A stretch of DNA of 35,042 nt from Desulfurococcales archaeon (lineage in GTDB: Archaea > Thermoproteota > Thermoprotei_A > Sulfolobales > Desulfurococcaceae), in NCBI GenBank assembly GCA_021163115.1, contig JAGGXK010000054.1, positions 1-35,042 of the forward strand, read 5' to 3'. Below, one piece after another: positions 18,448 through 28,708 of this stretch. The notes beneath the pieces were generated by a model, which was not told where the DNA came from, ran no database searches, and saw nothing but the letters and a program-made list of their open reading frames with translations. Every line of letters starts with the position of its first letter. Position 1 is the first letter of the stretch. The translations under genes were made by a program, and so were the position numbers.

Positions 18448-20469
18448 ATGATGTATTTTAAAACTTATATAATTGTTCAACGAGATCCCTATACTAGGTG
18501 TATATGTCTTATGAATGAGGAGCCAGTGGGTCGAGGAGTAATTGTTTACACAAGGATAATAGAAGACCCCTTTAAAACTATTGATAGGAGAGGTTATAGA
18601 TGGTTTGGAACCCTTGTTGTAGAGATAGATAAGCGTAGAGTACACTTACTAATGACGGGGAGTATATCCCAGTGGTTTAGTAAAGGAGAGAAAGTAAAGA
18701 TCATGTTAAAGAACGAGCCGAGGAAAATAGAGGATGTGTGGATACTTGGTTTCAACGACTATGAGCTATATAGAATATGGGGCGAGGATCAGGTAAAGGT
18801 ATGGCCGCCCTGGTCTAGTGTGACAAGGCTTCCCCGATACGACCCTCTTGGAAAGAAGACTGTTTATGAATATACCGTGGTTGCACGTGAAGCAGTTAGT
18901 GAAGAAGACTATATGGAGATTGTAGGGCTTGAACAATACCATTATGCAAGCAAGGAAGAGATCGTGGCTATATGGAGATGCCCTGTCTGCGGAGAATATG
19001 TTGAAGCAAATATCCAGCCACTATGCCCAAGAGACAATATCCCTATGAAGCTACAGGAGATAAGAGGGAGTCTTCCAAGTAGTAGATTCCTTGTCTTAGA
19101 ACTAGTTAATAGGAGAGAATATGAACCAAGAATCGTGGGGTATGTTCGGGTTGATACCCCTATTCCTCTCATGAATAGGAGATTACCTGATGGCAGTATT
19201 GAGAAAATGATTAGAGAGAAAGTTTTCCCAAGCCACTGGTTCCATCCAACATACTGGCCAACAGCCTTGGAGGAGAAGAAACCCATTCTAAAACGGTATA
19301 GGGAACTATATAACTTATATAGATCGCGGAGACTTGCAAGAGCTATAGTTGGAGAGGAGGTAAGTAGCCAGGCACTACGTATAGCTAATACTGCTGCAGC
19401 AAGAATTGCAAGAGCTGTTGTTCATCCAGACTATAGAGGCGATGGATTAGGTGTTCTAGCTGTTAAAATGGCTATTCAGTGGATCAAGGAACGTAGAATA
19501 CCAGAGATGAAGAAGGAGAAGCATATTGTAGAGACAATAGCTATGATGGCTCGTTATAACCCATTTTTTGAGAAAACAGGATTCTACTACATGTGGGATA
19601 CTGGAAGCGGACGACCTGTACTAATGTATCCCTTAACAAGTACTGCTAGGGAGAGAATAGAGTCTTTCCTAAGAAGTGATAAGTATGCCAAACTACATGG
19701 AGGTAAACTGTATAGATCTAGATATGGTGTTGTAGAAAAACTTTCAGCCCCAATCGAGATAAAGAATCTAACCAAGATCTTCTCTAGCACACTAGATGTT
19801 GATAGATTACCTAGAGAGTTAAGAGATATATTAATAGCCTTTGGCGTTGAACGAAGAACAATCGAGAAATATATACTTAAGGATGTCAACTTAAAGATCA
19901 ATCCCGGGGAGATCGTGATTGTTGTTGGTGCCAGTGGGACAGGGAAGACAACATTTCTCAGAATGATTATTGGAGCAACTGATCCTAAGAGAAAAGATGA
20001 TCCAAGGTATAAGCCTTCTAAGGGAAAGGTTATTGTCCCAGAGAATGTAAGGATAGCATACCTACTGCCAGGTGAGAACGAGCCTGTTTTTGGAGCTGAA
20101 ACCCTACTTGAGCATCTATCAAGCAAAATAGGTGACCCGGCAGCTGCTGTTGAAACACTAAATATGGTTGGCCTAGGTGATGCAGTATTCTATAGAGCTA
20201 GGTTTAACGAATTATCCACAGGCCAGAAAGAGAGAGCTAAGCTAGCTAGTTTGCTTGCAGAGAAGCCAAATCTACTCATCATTGATGAGTTCACCGCCCA
20301 TCTAGACACATTAACTGCACAGAGAGTAGCTAGGAAGATGGGCGTCTTAGCTAGGAAGGCAGGGATAACACTTATTGCAGCAACCAACAGGCCCGAAGTA
20401 ATAGATGTATTGAACCCAGATAAACTCATCTATATAGGCTATGGAACAGCCATTGTTAGACGTTTATAG
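18448..20469 (+). CDS. ABC-type ATPase fused to Zn-ribbon and GNAT acetyltransferase-like domains (COG2401-like)
   Basis: CPVCGEY...LCPRDN ribbon; RIARAVVHPDYRGDGLGVLAVKMAIQW GNAT motif; GASGTGKTTFLR Walker A; LSTGQKERAKLASLLAEKPNLLIIDEFTAHLD signature/Walker B. Confidence 0.9.
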   Translation: MMYFKTYIIVQRDPYTRCICLMNEEPVGRGVIVYTRIIEDPFKTIDRRGYRWFGTLVVEIDKRRVHLLMTGSISQWFSKGEKVKIMLKNEPRKIEDVWILGFNDYELYRIWGEDQVKVWPPWSSVTRLPRYDPLGKKTVYEYTVVAREAVSEEDYMEIVGLEQYHYASKEEIVAIWRCPVCGEYVEANIQPLCPRDNIPMKLQEIRGSLPSSRFLVLELVNRREYEPRIVGYVRVDTPIPLMNRRLPDGSIEKMIREKVFPSHWFHPTYWPTALEEKKPILKRYRELYNLYRSRRLARAIVGEEVSSQALRIANTAAARIARAVVHPDYRGDGLGVLAVKMAIQWIKERRIPEMKKEKHIVETIAMMARYNPFFEKTGFYYMWDTGSGRPVLMYPLTSTARERIESFLRSDKYAKLHGGKLYRSRYGVVEKLSAPIEIKNLTKIFSSTLDVDRLPRELRDILIAFGVERRTIEKYILKDVNLKINPGEIVIVVGASGTGKTTFLRMIIGATDPKRKDDPRYKPSKGKVIVPENVRIAYLLPGENEPVFGAETLLEHLSSKIGDPAAAVETLNMVGLGDAVFYRARFNELSTGQKERAKLASLLAEKPNLLIIDEFTAHLDTLTAQRVARKMGVLARKAGITLIAATNRPEVIDVLNPDKLIYIGYGTAIVRRL

Positions 20470-20663
20470 TCAACTCCTTAAATTCTTCAATAAGCTCGTG
20501 TGTATATTACTCCTTGCTTATAGCTAGAGCTACTAATGGAGGTTCTTCACTGACAGGCATAACCCATGATGCAGCCATGACATTATATCCGCCCTGCTTC
20601 CTCCTTGTAACAATTAAATATACTGGACGTGGATGTAGGACATAGTAGTTCTCTCTATCTATA
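20462..20663 (-). pseudogene. Inverted N-terminal half of a flavin-reductase-like gene
   Basis: - strand: IDRENYYVLHPRPVYLIVTRRKQGGYNVMAASWVMPVSEEPPLVALAISKE*YTHELIEEFKELTIN; flavin-reductase N-terminal pattern with an internal TAA. Confidence 0.85.
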
Positions 20664-20999
20664 GTTGTTGGAGAAGAACACCTAGATATAGTATATAGAG
20701 CTGGCACTATTACTGGGAGAAATACTGATAAATGGAACATGCTGGGACTGAAGCCCCTTGAATCCATATCTATTTCTACACCAGGAATAGATGGAGCATA
20801 TGGTGTTATAGAGTGTAAACTACAAGACAAGATTGATGCTGGTGAATGTTCTATATTTATTTGTGAAGTATTAACTATAAGAGTTGATAAGGAGAAGTAC
20901 ACAAGGTATGGATGGGATTTCAAGAAAACAAAACTACTACATATAAGGGGTAGAGCTTTCACTTTACCAGGACGCCTGGTATTTGCTGAGAGAAGATAA
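20664..20999 (+). pseudogene. C-terminal half of the same flavin-reductase-like gene
   Basis: + strand: VVGEEHLDIVYRAGTITGRNTDKWNMLGLKPLESISISTPGIDGAYGVIECKLQDKIDAGECSIFICEVLTIRVDKEKYTRYGWDFKKTKLLHIRGRAFTLPGRLVFAERR. Confidence 0.85.
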
Positions 21000-21051
21000 T
21001 AGCTTAACAATATAATACTGCTTATTAATCTAATTTTTCAGGAGATACCAT

Positions 21052-21678
21052 ATGTATAGAGTATCAAAGAAGCTTGTTCTCGCCACCAAAAGTCCGAGAA
21101 GAATAGCTTTGCTAAAGGAGCTTGGAATAGACTTTCTTGTTATTAAGCCGAGAACCTACGAGAGTATACATAGGGCTCAGCCTAGATCAATAGTCTTAGA
21201 TAGTGCTAGGCGTAAAGCCTACTCAGTACTAGATAGTGTCCCATATAATGCAGTCGTAGTTGCTGCAGACACTATCATTGTAGATGACAGCAATAGAGTT
21301 TATGGTAAGCCATCAAGCCTATCAGAAGCAGCAAGAATATTAAAAATACTTAGAGGCAAGTGGCATCGTGTACTAACCGGTGTTTATATAGTTGATGTAC
21401 CTGATAGGCTAGAGGACTTCTTTATCTCTGAAACAAAGGTTAAGCTAAGGAATTTCTCTGACAAGGAACTAGAGGTATACTTGTCTTCTCTAGAGTCCTT
21501 AGATAAAGCTGGTGCTTATGCTCTTCAGGGAATTGGCAGGTTTCTCGTAGAGGAAATTATTGGTGATCCATATAATGTTGTAGGTTTACCTCTATCTAAG
21601 CTTTATGAAGTATTATTAAAACATGGTATAGACCTGCTTAAGATGGCGGTGATGAAGAAAGTTGTTGGAGCCCCTTGA
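21052..21678 (+). CDS. maf: Maf-like nucleoside triphosphate pyrophosphatase
   Basis: LVLATKSPRRIALLKELGIDF; VVAADTIIVDD; GKPSSLSEAARILKILRGKWHRVLTGV. Confidence 0.93.
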   Translation: MYRVSKKLVLATKSPRRIALLKELGIDFLVIKPRTYESIHRAQPRSIVLDSARRKAYSVLDSVPYNAVVVAADTIIVDDSNRVYGKPSSLSEAARILKILRGKWHRVLTGVYIVDVPDRLEDFFISETKVKLRNFSDKELEVYLSSLESLDKAGAYALQGIGRFLVEEIIGDPYNVVGLPLSKLYEVLLKHGIDLLKMAVMKKVVGAP

Positions 21679-22813
21679 TCCTATATCAATTATTTATTAT
21701 AGACCAGATGCTCTACGGGTATGGACTTATCCAGAAATTAAGGAGAGGCTCAGCTGGTACTATGAAGTTATGAAGGATTTAAAGCCAGCAAAGTTTATCA
21801 TAGCAAAACATATTGAGTCCCCCGTAAACCCATATAGAAAAGACCTTAGTATAGAGGATCTATGGAAGATCCATAGGGATCTAGAGAAGGAGTTCAGGAA
21901 GACATGGCTAAGTATAAAGAATGGAGAACAAAAACTTGGATCCAAGAGGCCTGAATATAGTTTTCTTGATGTAAAGATAGCTATTGTAAAACGTATGCTG
22001 AGAGAATGTAGTTTCTGCGAATGGAGATGTAGAGTGGATAGAACTAGTGGTAAAAAAGGTGTATGCAGATTAGATGCAACAACTTATGTGGACACATACT
22101 TCCACCATATGGGGGAGGAAGCGCCTCTTGTACCATCAGGTACAATATTTTATGGCGGATGTAATTTTAGATGTGTTTTCTGCCAAAACTGGACAATAAG
22201 TCAGGCAAATCCTTATGCAGGAATAATTGTTGATGCTCGAAAACTAGCAAGTATCCAAGAGGAACTAAGGAGGAGTGGGGCTAGAAATATAAATCATGTG
22301 GGAGGAGATCCTACTCCAAACCTTCACACTATATTAGAGAGTCTTAAATATCTTGAAATAAATGTTCCACAGCTCTGGAATAGTAACATGTATTTAACAA
22401 GAGAGGCCATGGATCTACTAAAGGATGTCATAGACATATGGCTTCCAGACTTTAAATACGGAAACAATAAGTGTGCACAGAGACTCTCAGTTATACGTAA
22501 CTACTATGATATAGTTACAAGGAATCTAAAGATAGCTTATGAAAATGGTGATATGATAATAAGACACCTGGTACTACCAAGCCATATAGAGTGTTGTACA
22601 AAAAGAGTGCTTGAATGGATCTCGAAGAACACGCCTAGAGCTATAGTGAATATAATGGATCAATACAGACCCGATTATCTTGTGCTAAGAATGCCTAAGA
22701 GGTTCAAAGAAATAGCTAGAAGGCCTAGTTTAACAGAGTTGAGAAATGCATATAGCTATGCAAGAAAATATGGATTCTCTAAATGCCCGGAGGAATTATG
22801 CTTTAAAGAATAA
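21662..22813 (+). CDS. Radical SAM protein, PflA-like (COG1313-like)
   Basis: CSFCEWRCRVDRTSGKKGVCRL and GGCNFRCVFCQNWTISQ (CxxxCxxC); TTG start overlapping maf. Confidence 0.9.
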   Translation: MLEPLDPISIIYYRPDALRVWTYPEIKERLSWYYEVMKDLKPAKFIIAKHIESPVNPYRKDLSIEDLWKIHRDLEKEFRKTWLSIKNGEQKLGSKRPEYSFLDVKIAIVKRMLRECSFCEWRCRVDRTSGKKGVCRLDATTYVDTYFHHMGEEAPLVPSGTIFYGGCNFRCVFCQNWTISQANPYAGIIVDARKLASIQEELRRSGARNINHVGGDPTPNLHTILESLKYLEINVPQLWNSNMYLTREAMDLLKDVIDIWLPDFKYGNNKCAQRLSVIRNYYDIVTRNLKIAYENGDMIIRHLVLPSHIECCTKRVLEWISKNTPRAIVNIMDQYRPDYLVLRMPKRFKEIARRPSLTELRNAYSYARKYGFSKCPEELCFKE

Positions 22814-22848
22814 AACTGTATAAAAACACCCACAATGGTGTAGGTACT

Positions 22849-23253
22849 ATGGAGGCCCCTGATAATGTTAGTGAGTATTGGTTCTTAGAATTCTATAGGG
22901 TCCTTGTTACAAGAATTGATAATGAAAACTATGTATCTGTTGATGTCTATAGAGAGGAGTGGCCATGGAGTCTTGATGGTTCAACAAAGATCTGTGTAAA
23001 GGATGAAGAATATTGTCTATTATATCATGTAATCGATAGGGATCTTGTTAATAAGGTGTTTGATAAGCTTGCGGAAAACATTGTTAAGGTAGAAGCTGTT
23101 GGAGTAAAGACTAGGGACAAGCTTGAGACAGTTAATGTAAGGTACATTATTAGAGGCGAATTAAAATATAATGATATAGAGCAGCTATTTTATAATTCTT
23201 GGAAGCTTATTGGATGCAGTCCTCCTTCTATAGAAGAGTTACCCATCCAATGA
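22849..23253 (+). CDS. Conserved hypothetical protein
   Basis: 134-aa ORF in a run of + strand genes; no recognised family. Confidence 0.55.
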   Translation: MEAPDNVSEYWFLEFYRVLVTRIDNENYVSVDVYREEWPWSLDGSTKICVKDEEYCLLYHVIDRDLVNKVFDKLAENIVKVEAVGVKTRDKLETVNVRYIIRGELKYNDIEQLFYNSWKLIGCSPPSIEELPIQ

Positions 23254-23347
23254 AGAAAAATATTATAGTATTAATAGCTAACCTTTATAGAGAGCTACTA
23301 AGTATTTTCTATTACTTAGCTAACTATTATTTGGAGGATATATTGTA

Positions 23348-25789
23348 ATGTCTGCTGGAATTAAGCCAAGGATTAAGGAGAAACGATGGAATATAAGTGA
23401 GGAGCAAAAACTTTATGAGCAGTGGGAGAAGGAAGGACTTTATGATTTTGTATTTAGAGAAGATGATCCAAGGGAAATTATTACAATAGATACGCCACCA
23501 CCTTATGCTAGTGGTAAATGGCATGTAGGTGGAGCAGCTCATTATGCACAAATAGATATGATTGCACGGTATTTTAGGATGAAGGGATACAATGTACTAG
23601 TACCATTCTATGCTGATAGAAATGGGTTACCTGTAGAGGTTCAGGTTGAGAAAGCATATGGTGTAAACCCCCATGAAATGGCTTCTACTCCAGAAGGTAG
23701 AGAAGAATTCCTTAGGCTATGTAGAAAATTCCTAGACAAAGCAGAAGAAGAAATTGTAAAGATATGGAAGAAGCTCGGATGTAGCTTCAACTACTGGAGA
23801 AATGGGACAGATAGCCCTAAGTACAGAAGGATCACTCAATCAACATTTATAGAGCTCTATAAACGAGGCTTGATCTATGAAGCTGAAAGACCTGTAAACT
23901 GGTGCCCCAGATGTAGAACCACGCTTGCTGATGCAGAACTTGAACATAAGGATGTTGAAGGTTATTTATACTATATAAAATTCAAGATCAAGGAGACAGG
24001 GGAATACGTTGTTGTAGCAACCACTAGACCGGAAATGCTTAGATCATGTAAGGCTCTAGTATACAATCCTAGTGATGAAAGATATAAGAAGCTTGAGGGA
24101 TTACATGCTATAAACCCGTTGTATGGACATGAAATGATTATCACAACTTACCCTGAAGTAAATCCAGAGTTCGGTACAGGACTTGTAATGGTTTGTAGTT
24201 ATGGTGATCAAGTAGATGTAAAGATGTTTAGGGATCTAGGTCTTAAGCCCCTAGTAATAATAGATAAGTCTGGGAAAATGACTAAAGAAGCCGGGCCTCT
24301 TGCTGGACTAGGGGTTGAAGAGGCTAGGGAGAAAGCAGCTGAAATACTTAAGGAGAAGGGGCTTCTAGTTAAAAAGGAGATGATCACTCATAGTGTTCCA
24401 GTGTGTTGGAGGTGTAAAACACCTATACAGATCCTTCATACAAGAGAGTGGTTTCTAAAACAGCTCGAGTTTAAGGAGGACATGAAGAAGATTGCCTATC
24501 AGATAGAGTTTAAGCCTGAGATGCATCGAAGAAAACTTCTAGACTGGATCGAGAGTATTTCTACAGACTGGCCGATTAGTAGGGATAGATACTATGCAAC
24601 AGAGGTACCTATATGGCGTTGTAGTAGATGTGGTGAAGTACTTGTACCAGAACCAGGGAAATACTATAGGCCATGGATAGACAGAGCCCCATGGGATCAA
24701 TGTCCCAAGTGTGGTGCACCTAGAGAATACCTAGTAGGGGAGAAGAAGGTATTTGATACATGGTTTGATAGCAGTATCTCTGTGCTCTACGTAACAGGGT
24801 ATTTAAGGAATGAAAAGTTATTCAAGAAGTCATTCAAGTATACTCTAAGACCACAGGGCCAGGACATTATTAGGACATGGCTCTACTATAGTCTTCTCCG
24901 CGTATATCAGCTTCTAGGAAAACCAGCATTTAAATGGGTTAGGATAACAGGAATGGGTCTTGACGAAAAAGGCGAGGCTATGCATAAGAGCAAAGGCAAT
25001 GTAATAGACCCAGACCCGTTCCTAGAGAAATACGGTGCAGACGCCTTTAGATACTGGGCAGCCTCTGCAAGCAAACTAGGCTATGACTACAGGTTTTCAG
25101 AACAAGCACTTAGAACAGGGTCATTGTTTATGACAAAGTTATGGAATATAGCAAGATTTGTATCAGTATTCCCTGAACCAAAAGAGGGGTTTAAGCTAAG
25201 AGGGATCGATAGGGCAACTCTAGCCAAGCTAGCTATAGTGCTTAAGAAGATAGATAAAGCATATAGTGAACTAGATGTCTATGAACCAATTACAGAGATC
25301 TATCAGTTCACATGGAACTATTTTGCAAGCCATTACATAGAACTCGTCAAGACAAGGGTCTATAATAGAGAATCAACATATAGTATTGAAGAACAAAAAG
25401 GTGCATGGTATACCCTACATACTATATTAAAGGCTATACTTAGAGCACTAGCTCCAATAATGCCCTTTGTAACAGATGCTATATACCGTAGACTCTACAA
25501 TGATTCTGTACATAGGCAGAAATTCCCTGAGCCGAAGAAGGAGTGGCTGAAATGGAGCCCGGAGTTGGCTGAAAAAGCTGTCCTTGTAAATTCAGCTATA
25601 TGGGCTTATAAGAAGAAAAACAACATAAGGTTCACTCAACCATTACCTGGCAAGGTATATCTTCCTAGAGAACTAGAGCCTATGGCGGAAGAGCTAAAGG
25701 ATCTACACCACATCGACGATCTAGGATTTTATACAGAACTACCTAGCAAAGGTGTCGATATAGGTAATGGCGTATATCTGGTGAAGTAG
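23348..25789 (+). CDS. valS: Valyl-tRNA synthetase, crenarchaeal type
   Basis: TPPPYASGKWHVGGAAHYAQ (HIGH region), HKSKGNVIDPDP (KMSKS region), Zn-binding CxxC pairs; 813 aa. Confidence 0.93.
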   Translation: MSAGIKPRIKEKRWNISEEQKLYEQWEKEGLYDFVFREDDPREIITIDTPPPYASGKWHVGGAAHYAQIDMIARYFRMKGYNVLVPFYADRNGLPVEVQVEKAYGVNPHEMASTPEGREEFLRLCRKFLDKAEEEIVKIWKKLGCSFNYWRNGTDSPKYRRITQSTFIELYKRGLIYEAERPVNWCPRCRTTLADAELEHKDVEGYLYYIKFKIKETGEYVVVATTRPEMLRSCKALVYNPSDERYKKLEGLHAINPLYGHEMIITTYPEVNPEFGTGLVMVCSYGDQVDVKMFRDLGLKPLVIIDKSGKMTKEAGPLAGLGVEEAREKAAEILKEKGLLVKKEMITHSVPVCWRCKTPIQILHTREWFLKQLEFKEDMKKIAYQIEFKPEMHRRKLLDWIESISTDWPISRDRYYATEVPIWRCSRCGEVLVPEPGKYYRPWIDRAPWDQCPKCGAPREYLVGEKKVFDTWFDSSISVLYVTGYLRNEKLFKKSFKYTLRPQGQDIIRTWLYYSLLRVYQLLGKPAFKWVRITGMGLDEKGEAMHKSKGNVIDPDPFLEKYGADAFRYWAASASKLGYDYRFSEQALRTGSLFMTKLWNIARFVSVFPEPKEGFKLRGIDRATLAKLAIVLKKIDKAYSELDVYEPITEIYQFTWNYFASHYIELVKTRVYNRESTYSIEEQKGAWYTLHTILKAILRALAPIMPFVTDAIYRRLYNDSVHRQKFPEPKKEWLKWSPELAEKAVLVNSAIWAYKKKNNIRFTQPLPGKVYLPRELEPMAEELKDLHHIDDLGFYTELPSKGVDIGNGVYLVK

Positions 25790-25809
25790 CTTCATAGGAG
25801 GTATAGGTT

Positions 25810-26478
25810 TTAGAAAGTTCTTTTCCTAAACACTTTTTCAATAGCCCATGTAAATCTCTTAGCAACGATATTAAAAGGGGGCTTCCCAGGCTTTGGTTTT
25901 ACATACCCTTTCCTAATAGCTTCTAGGATTTCTTCATCAGATAGTTCATTAACTTCTATTATCGTATAAGCTACACCTATATACTCTAGTATATGAGCAT
26001 CACTACTTGCAAGCCCAGGTAGACCAAGAATTTTAGCAGCCTCTACAGCCTTCTTATTAGCTCCCTTTGAAGCAGATGCATTAAACACTTCTATAGCATC
26101 CCATCCTTTATACTCATAAATCACATCACCTATACCTGATCTAAATATACTAAAAGGATGAGCCGGGACAACGAGACAGTTATTTTCATGAGCTCTATCT
26201 ATAAGCTCTGGTAGTGTATTAGGTATATCCACTTCATCTAGACAATAAACCAGTACATCACCATATTGAGTTCTAATTTCGTTACCTATGATGACAACCA
26301 TGGGTTCTGGAAGATTTTTAATATACTTCTTGGCTTGCACAGCACCTCTAAAACTATTATGATCAGTTATAGCTATAGCATCTAAGCCCTTATCAAGTGC
26401 TGTATACAATACCTCTACAGGACTTGCTTTCCCATCACTTACCAATGTATGTATATGGAGATCAGCCCTAATCCTCAT
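25810..26478 (-). CDS. PHP domain phosphoesterase
   Basis: ADLHIHTLVSDG, AITDHNSF, VVPAHPF, SSDAH motifs. Confidence 0.93.
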   Translation of the reverse strand: MRIRADLHIHTLVSDGKASPVEVLYTALDKGLDAIAITDHNSFRGAVQAKKYIKNLPEPMVVIIGNEIRTQYGDVLVYCLDEVDIPNTLPELIDRAHENNCLVVPAHPFSIFRSGIGDVIYEYKGWDAIEVFNASASKGANKKAVEAAKILGLPGLASSDAHILEYIGVAYTIIEVNELSDEEILEAIRKGYVKPKPGKPPFNIVAKRFTWAIEKVFRKRTF

Positions 26479-26523
26479 TAACTATACGCCCCATATACTA
26501 TTTTATAGTACTAGGGATAAGCC

Positions 26524-26706
26524 TTGGTTAAAATCATTATTGATCAAGAGAGATGCGATCTTTGTAGACTGTGCATAGACTACTGCCCAGCCTATGTTTT
26601 CAGCATAGATGATAATAAGATTGTTGTGGAAGAGAAGAACTGTATTGAATGCTATGGATGTATACCATTGTGTCCAAAGAAGGCAATAGATATTATCCCA
26701 GATTAA
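26524..26706 (+). CDS. 2x[4Fe-4S] ferredoxin
   Basis: CDLCRLCIDYCP and CIECYGCIPLCP; TTG start. Confidence 0.93.
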   Translation: MVKIIIDQERCDLCRLCIDYCPAYVFSIDDNKIVVEEKNCIECYGCIPLCPKKAIDIIPD

Positions 26707-26924
26707 TAATATGGCTGTAGCTCTACCCCATCATAGGGGCATCTATACTTTACTCTACGTGCATCTGCTGCACATAAGAATTTCCCACACTTAGGGCAAA
26801 CGTATACATCATGATATTCTACAGCATTAAATAGATCGAGTTTCTTATTACATATAGAGCATCTAGCTGTGCTCCAACCCTTATGTCCCGGAGCATTAAC
26901 TCCTTTAAGCAAGCCTATCGTCAT
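26703..26924 (-). CDS. Small zinc-ribbon protein
   Basis: CSICNKK...CPKCGKFLC...CPYDG cysteine pattern. Confidence 0.75.
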   Translation of the reverse strand: MTIGLLKGVNAPGHKGWSTARCSICNKKLDLFNAVEYHDVYVCPKCGKFLCAADARRVKYRCPYDGVELQPYY

Positions 26925-27013
26925 AGCTTATTCCACCACATAAACACTTCCTGTTTCCAGTGTAAATCATATTGGTTCCCTTATAACTTTATCTCTATAA
27001 ATATACTATAGAG

Positions 27014-27754
27014 GTGCATATGATGAATTCAGCAGTAAAGATAGCTGCTGTAGCAGATATTCATAGTCCAAGGTATCTACAACTATATCTTCAGGCACTT
27101 AGAAGGATCCATGATAAACCCGATGTTCTTATATGGGTAGGGGATATAGTTGATAAAAACAATGTTGAAGCAATAACTCCGGTGTATGAAGCAACACGTA
27201 AACATCTGGAGGAATGCCCTATAATAGCCGTCTTTGGTAACGAGGAATATCGAGGATTTGAAGAGAAGTATATAGAGAAGACCCCTGGGGTACTATGGAT
27301 AAATGATGAAATACGTATATTGACTATTAACGAGATAAGAATAGGTTTTATAGGAACCCGAGGAGCTTTAGATAAACCCACTCCATGGCAACAAAAGAAT
27401 ATGCCGTGGCTTTTAAACTATTATAAAGAGCTTCCTCAGAGAATTATCGATCTTGCAAGGAATGCTAGAAATGATGTTGATAAGCTCGTCCTTATATCTC
27501 ACTATGGAGTTACTAGAAGAAATCTAAGGGGAGAAAATCCAAGAGTGTGGCCATACCTAGCATCTACTGGGATGGAAAAAATAATTAAGACTGAATTATT
27601 TGATTTAGTAATCCATGGTCATGCACATAAGGCTTCAATTGAAAGAATAGATTTATATGGTACACCAGTATATAACGTAAGTCTTCCTGGAAGAAAGAAG
27701 ATTACATTGATAAATGTTAGTGCGAGAAAAGGGTTGCTTCAATGGATTAGATAA
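27014..27754 (+). CDS. Metallophosphoesterase
   Basis: VADIHSP, WVGDIVD, FGNEE, VIHGHAHKA motifs. Confidence 0.92.
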   Translation: MHMMNSAVKIAAVADIHSPRYLQLYLQALRRIHDKPDVLIWVGDIVDKNNVEAITPVYEATRKHLEECPIIAVFGNEEYRGFEEKYIEKTPGVLWINDEIRILTINEIRIGFIGTRGALDKPTPWQQKNMPWLLNYYKELPQRIIDLARNARNDVDKLVLISHYGVTRRNLRGENPRVWPYLASTGMEKIIKTELFDLVIHGHAHKASIERIDLYGTPVYNVSLPGRKKITLINVSARKGLLQWIR

Positions 27755-27845
27755 ATAGTAGTGTTTAACTTAAATAGCATCCAATAGTATTTAAAAACAA
27801 TGCTTTATCTGTAACGAGGCAAGAAGATAAATGGTGTAAAAGTCT

Positions 27846-28652
27846 TTGACTGGATTACCTATATCTCACGATATAATGTTTAGGAGACTGCCTATAGCAA
27901 CCCTTTCACTAATCATAATAAATGTGTTTGTCTATATAGCCACTCTTGTCTCACCAGATCTCCTTCTGCCTTATGCAAGAACAGATAATGATCTCTATAG
28001 GCTCTTGGGAGCTATACCAATAGCCATAGTACACGGAGAAAACCTGTGGACATTATTTACTTCAATGTTTCTCCATGGCGACTTTTACCACTTGTTTGGT
28101 AATATGCTATTCCTGTATTTCTTTGGAGGCCCTGTGGAGAATGCTATGGGTAGTAAGAGGTTTATACTATTCTATATACTGAGCGGGTTATCTGCACATT
28201 TATTCCATATACTAAGTATATCACTTATCCCATCTTCTTATTTATTAACAAACTATAGCTATAACCCATGGGCTATACCAACAATTGGTGCTTCAGGAGC
28301 TATAAGCGGGGTTATGGGAGCATACCTTCTATACTATCCTAGAGCACGGTTAAGTCTGGTATACTTTATTGCTGTAATTCCTCTATTTGTAACCCTGCCT
28401 GCGTGGGCATATTTGCTCTTATGGTTTGCTATGCAATTAGCAATGGGATTAATGGTATTAATTGGTATATCATACAGTTCTATAGCTTTCTGGGCACATA
28501 TAGGAGGATTTGCTACAGGACTAGCATTAGCTCCATACTTCCTACATCCAAAGATTAAAAGGTTTATAAGAATTAAGAGATTAGCCGAAGAACATGGATT
28601 ACTATTAACACCAGATGGGATTTATCAGTTTATAGAGGAAGAGGAGGAATAG
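27846..28652 (+). CDS. Rhomboid family intramembrane serine protease
   Basis: HGDFYHLFGNMLFLYFFG; catalytic GASGAISGVMG; FWAHIGGFATG. Confidence 0.95.
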   Translation: MTGLPISHDIMFRRLPIATLSLIIINVFVYIATLVSPDLLLPYARTDNDLYRLLGAIPIAIVHGENLWTLFTSMFLHGDFYHLFGNMLFLYFFGGPVENAMGSKRFILFYILSGLSAHLFHILSISLIPSSYLLTNYSYNPWAIPTIGASGAISGVMGAYLLYYPRARLSLVYFIAVIPLFVTLPAWAYLLLWFAMQLAMGLMVLIGISYSSIAFWAHIGGFATGLALAPYFLHPKIKRFIRIKRLAEEHGLLLTPDGIYQFIEEEEE

Positions 28653-28708
28653 AGGGTTCAATTGATAATTAATGAAGTATGGTGAACTATTTAATTTCTA
28701 AGAGTATG

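Noticed and set aside
18942-20429. Several - strand ORFs inside the COG2401-like gene
   Set aside because: They are antisense shadow ORFs with no recognisable domains; the + strand has clear Walker, GNAT and Zn-ribbon motifs.
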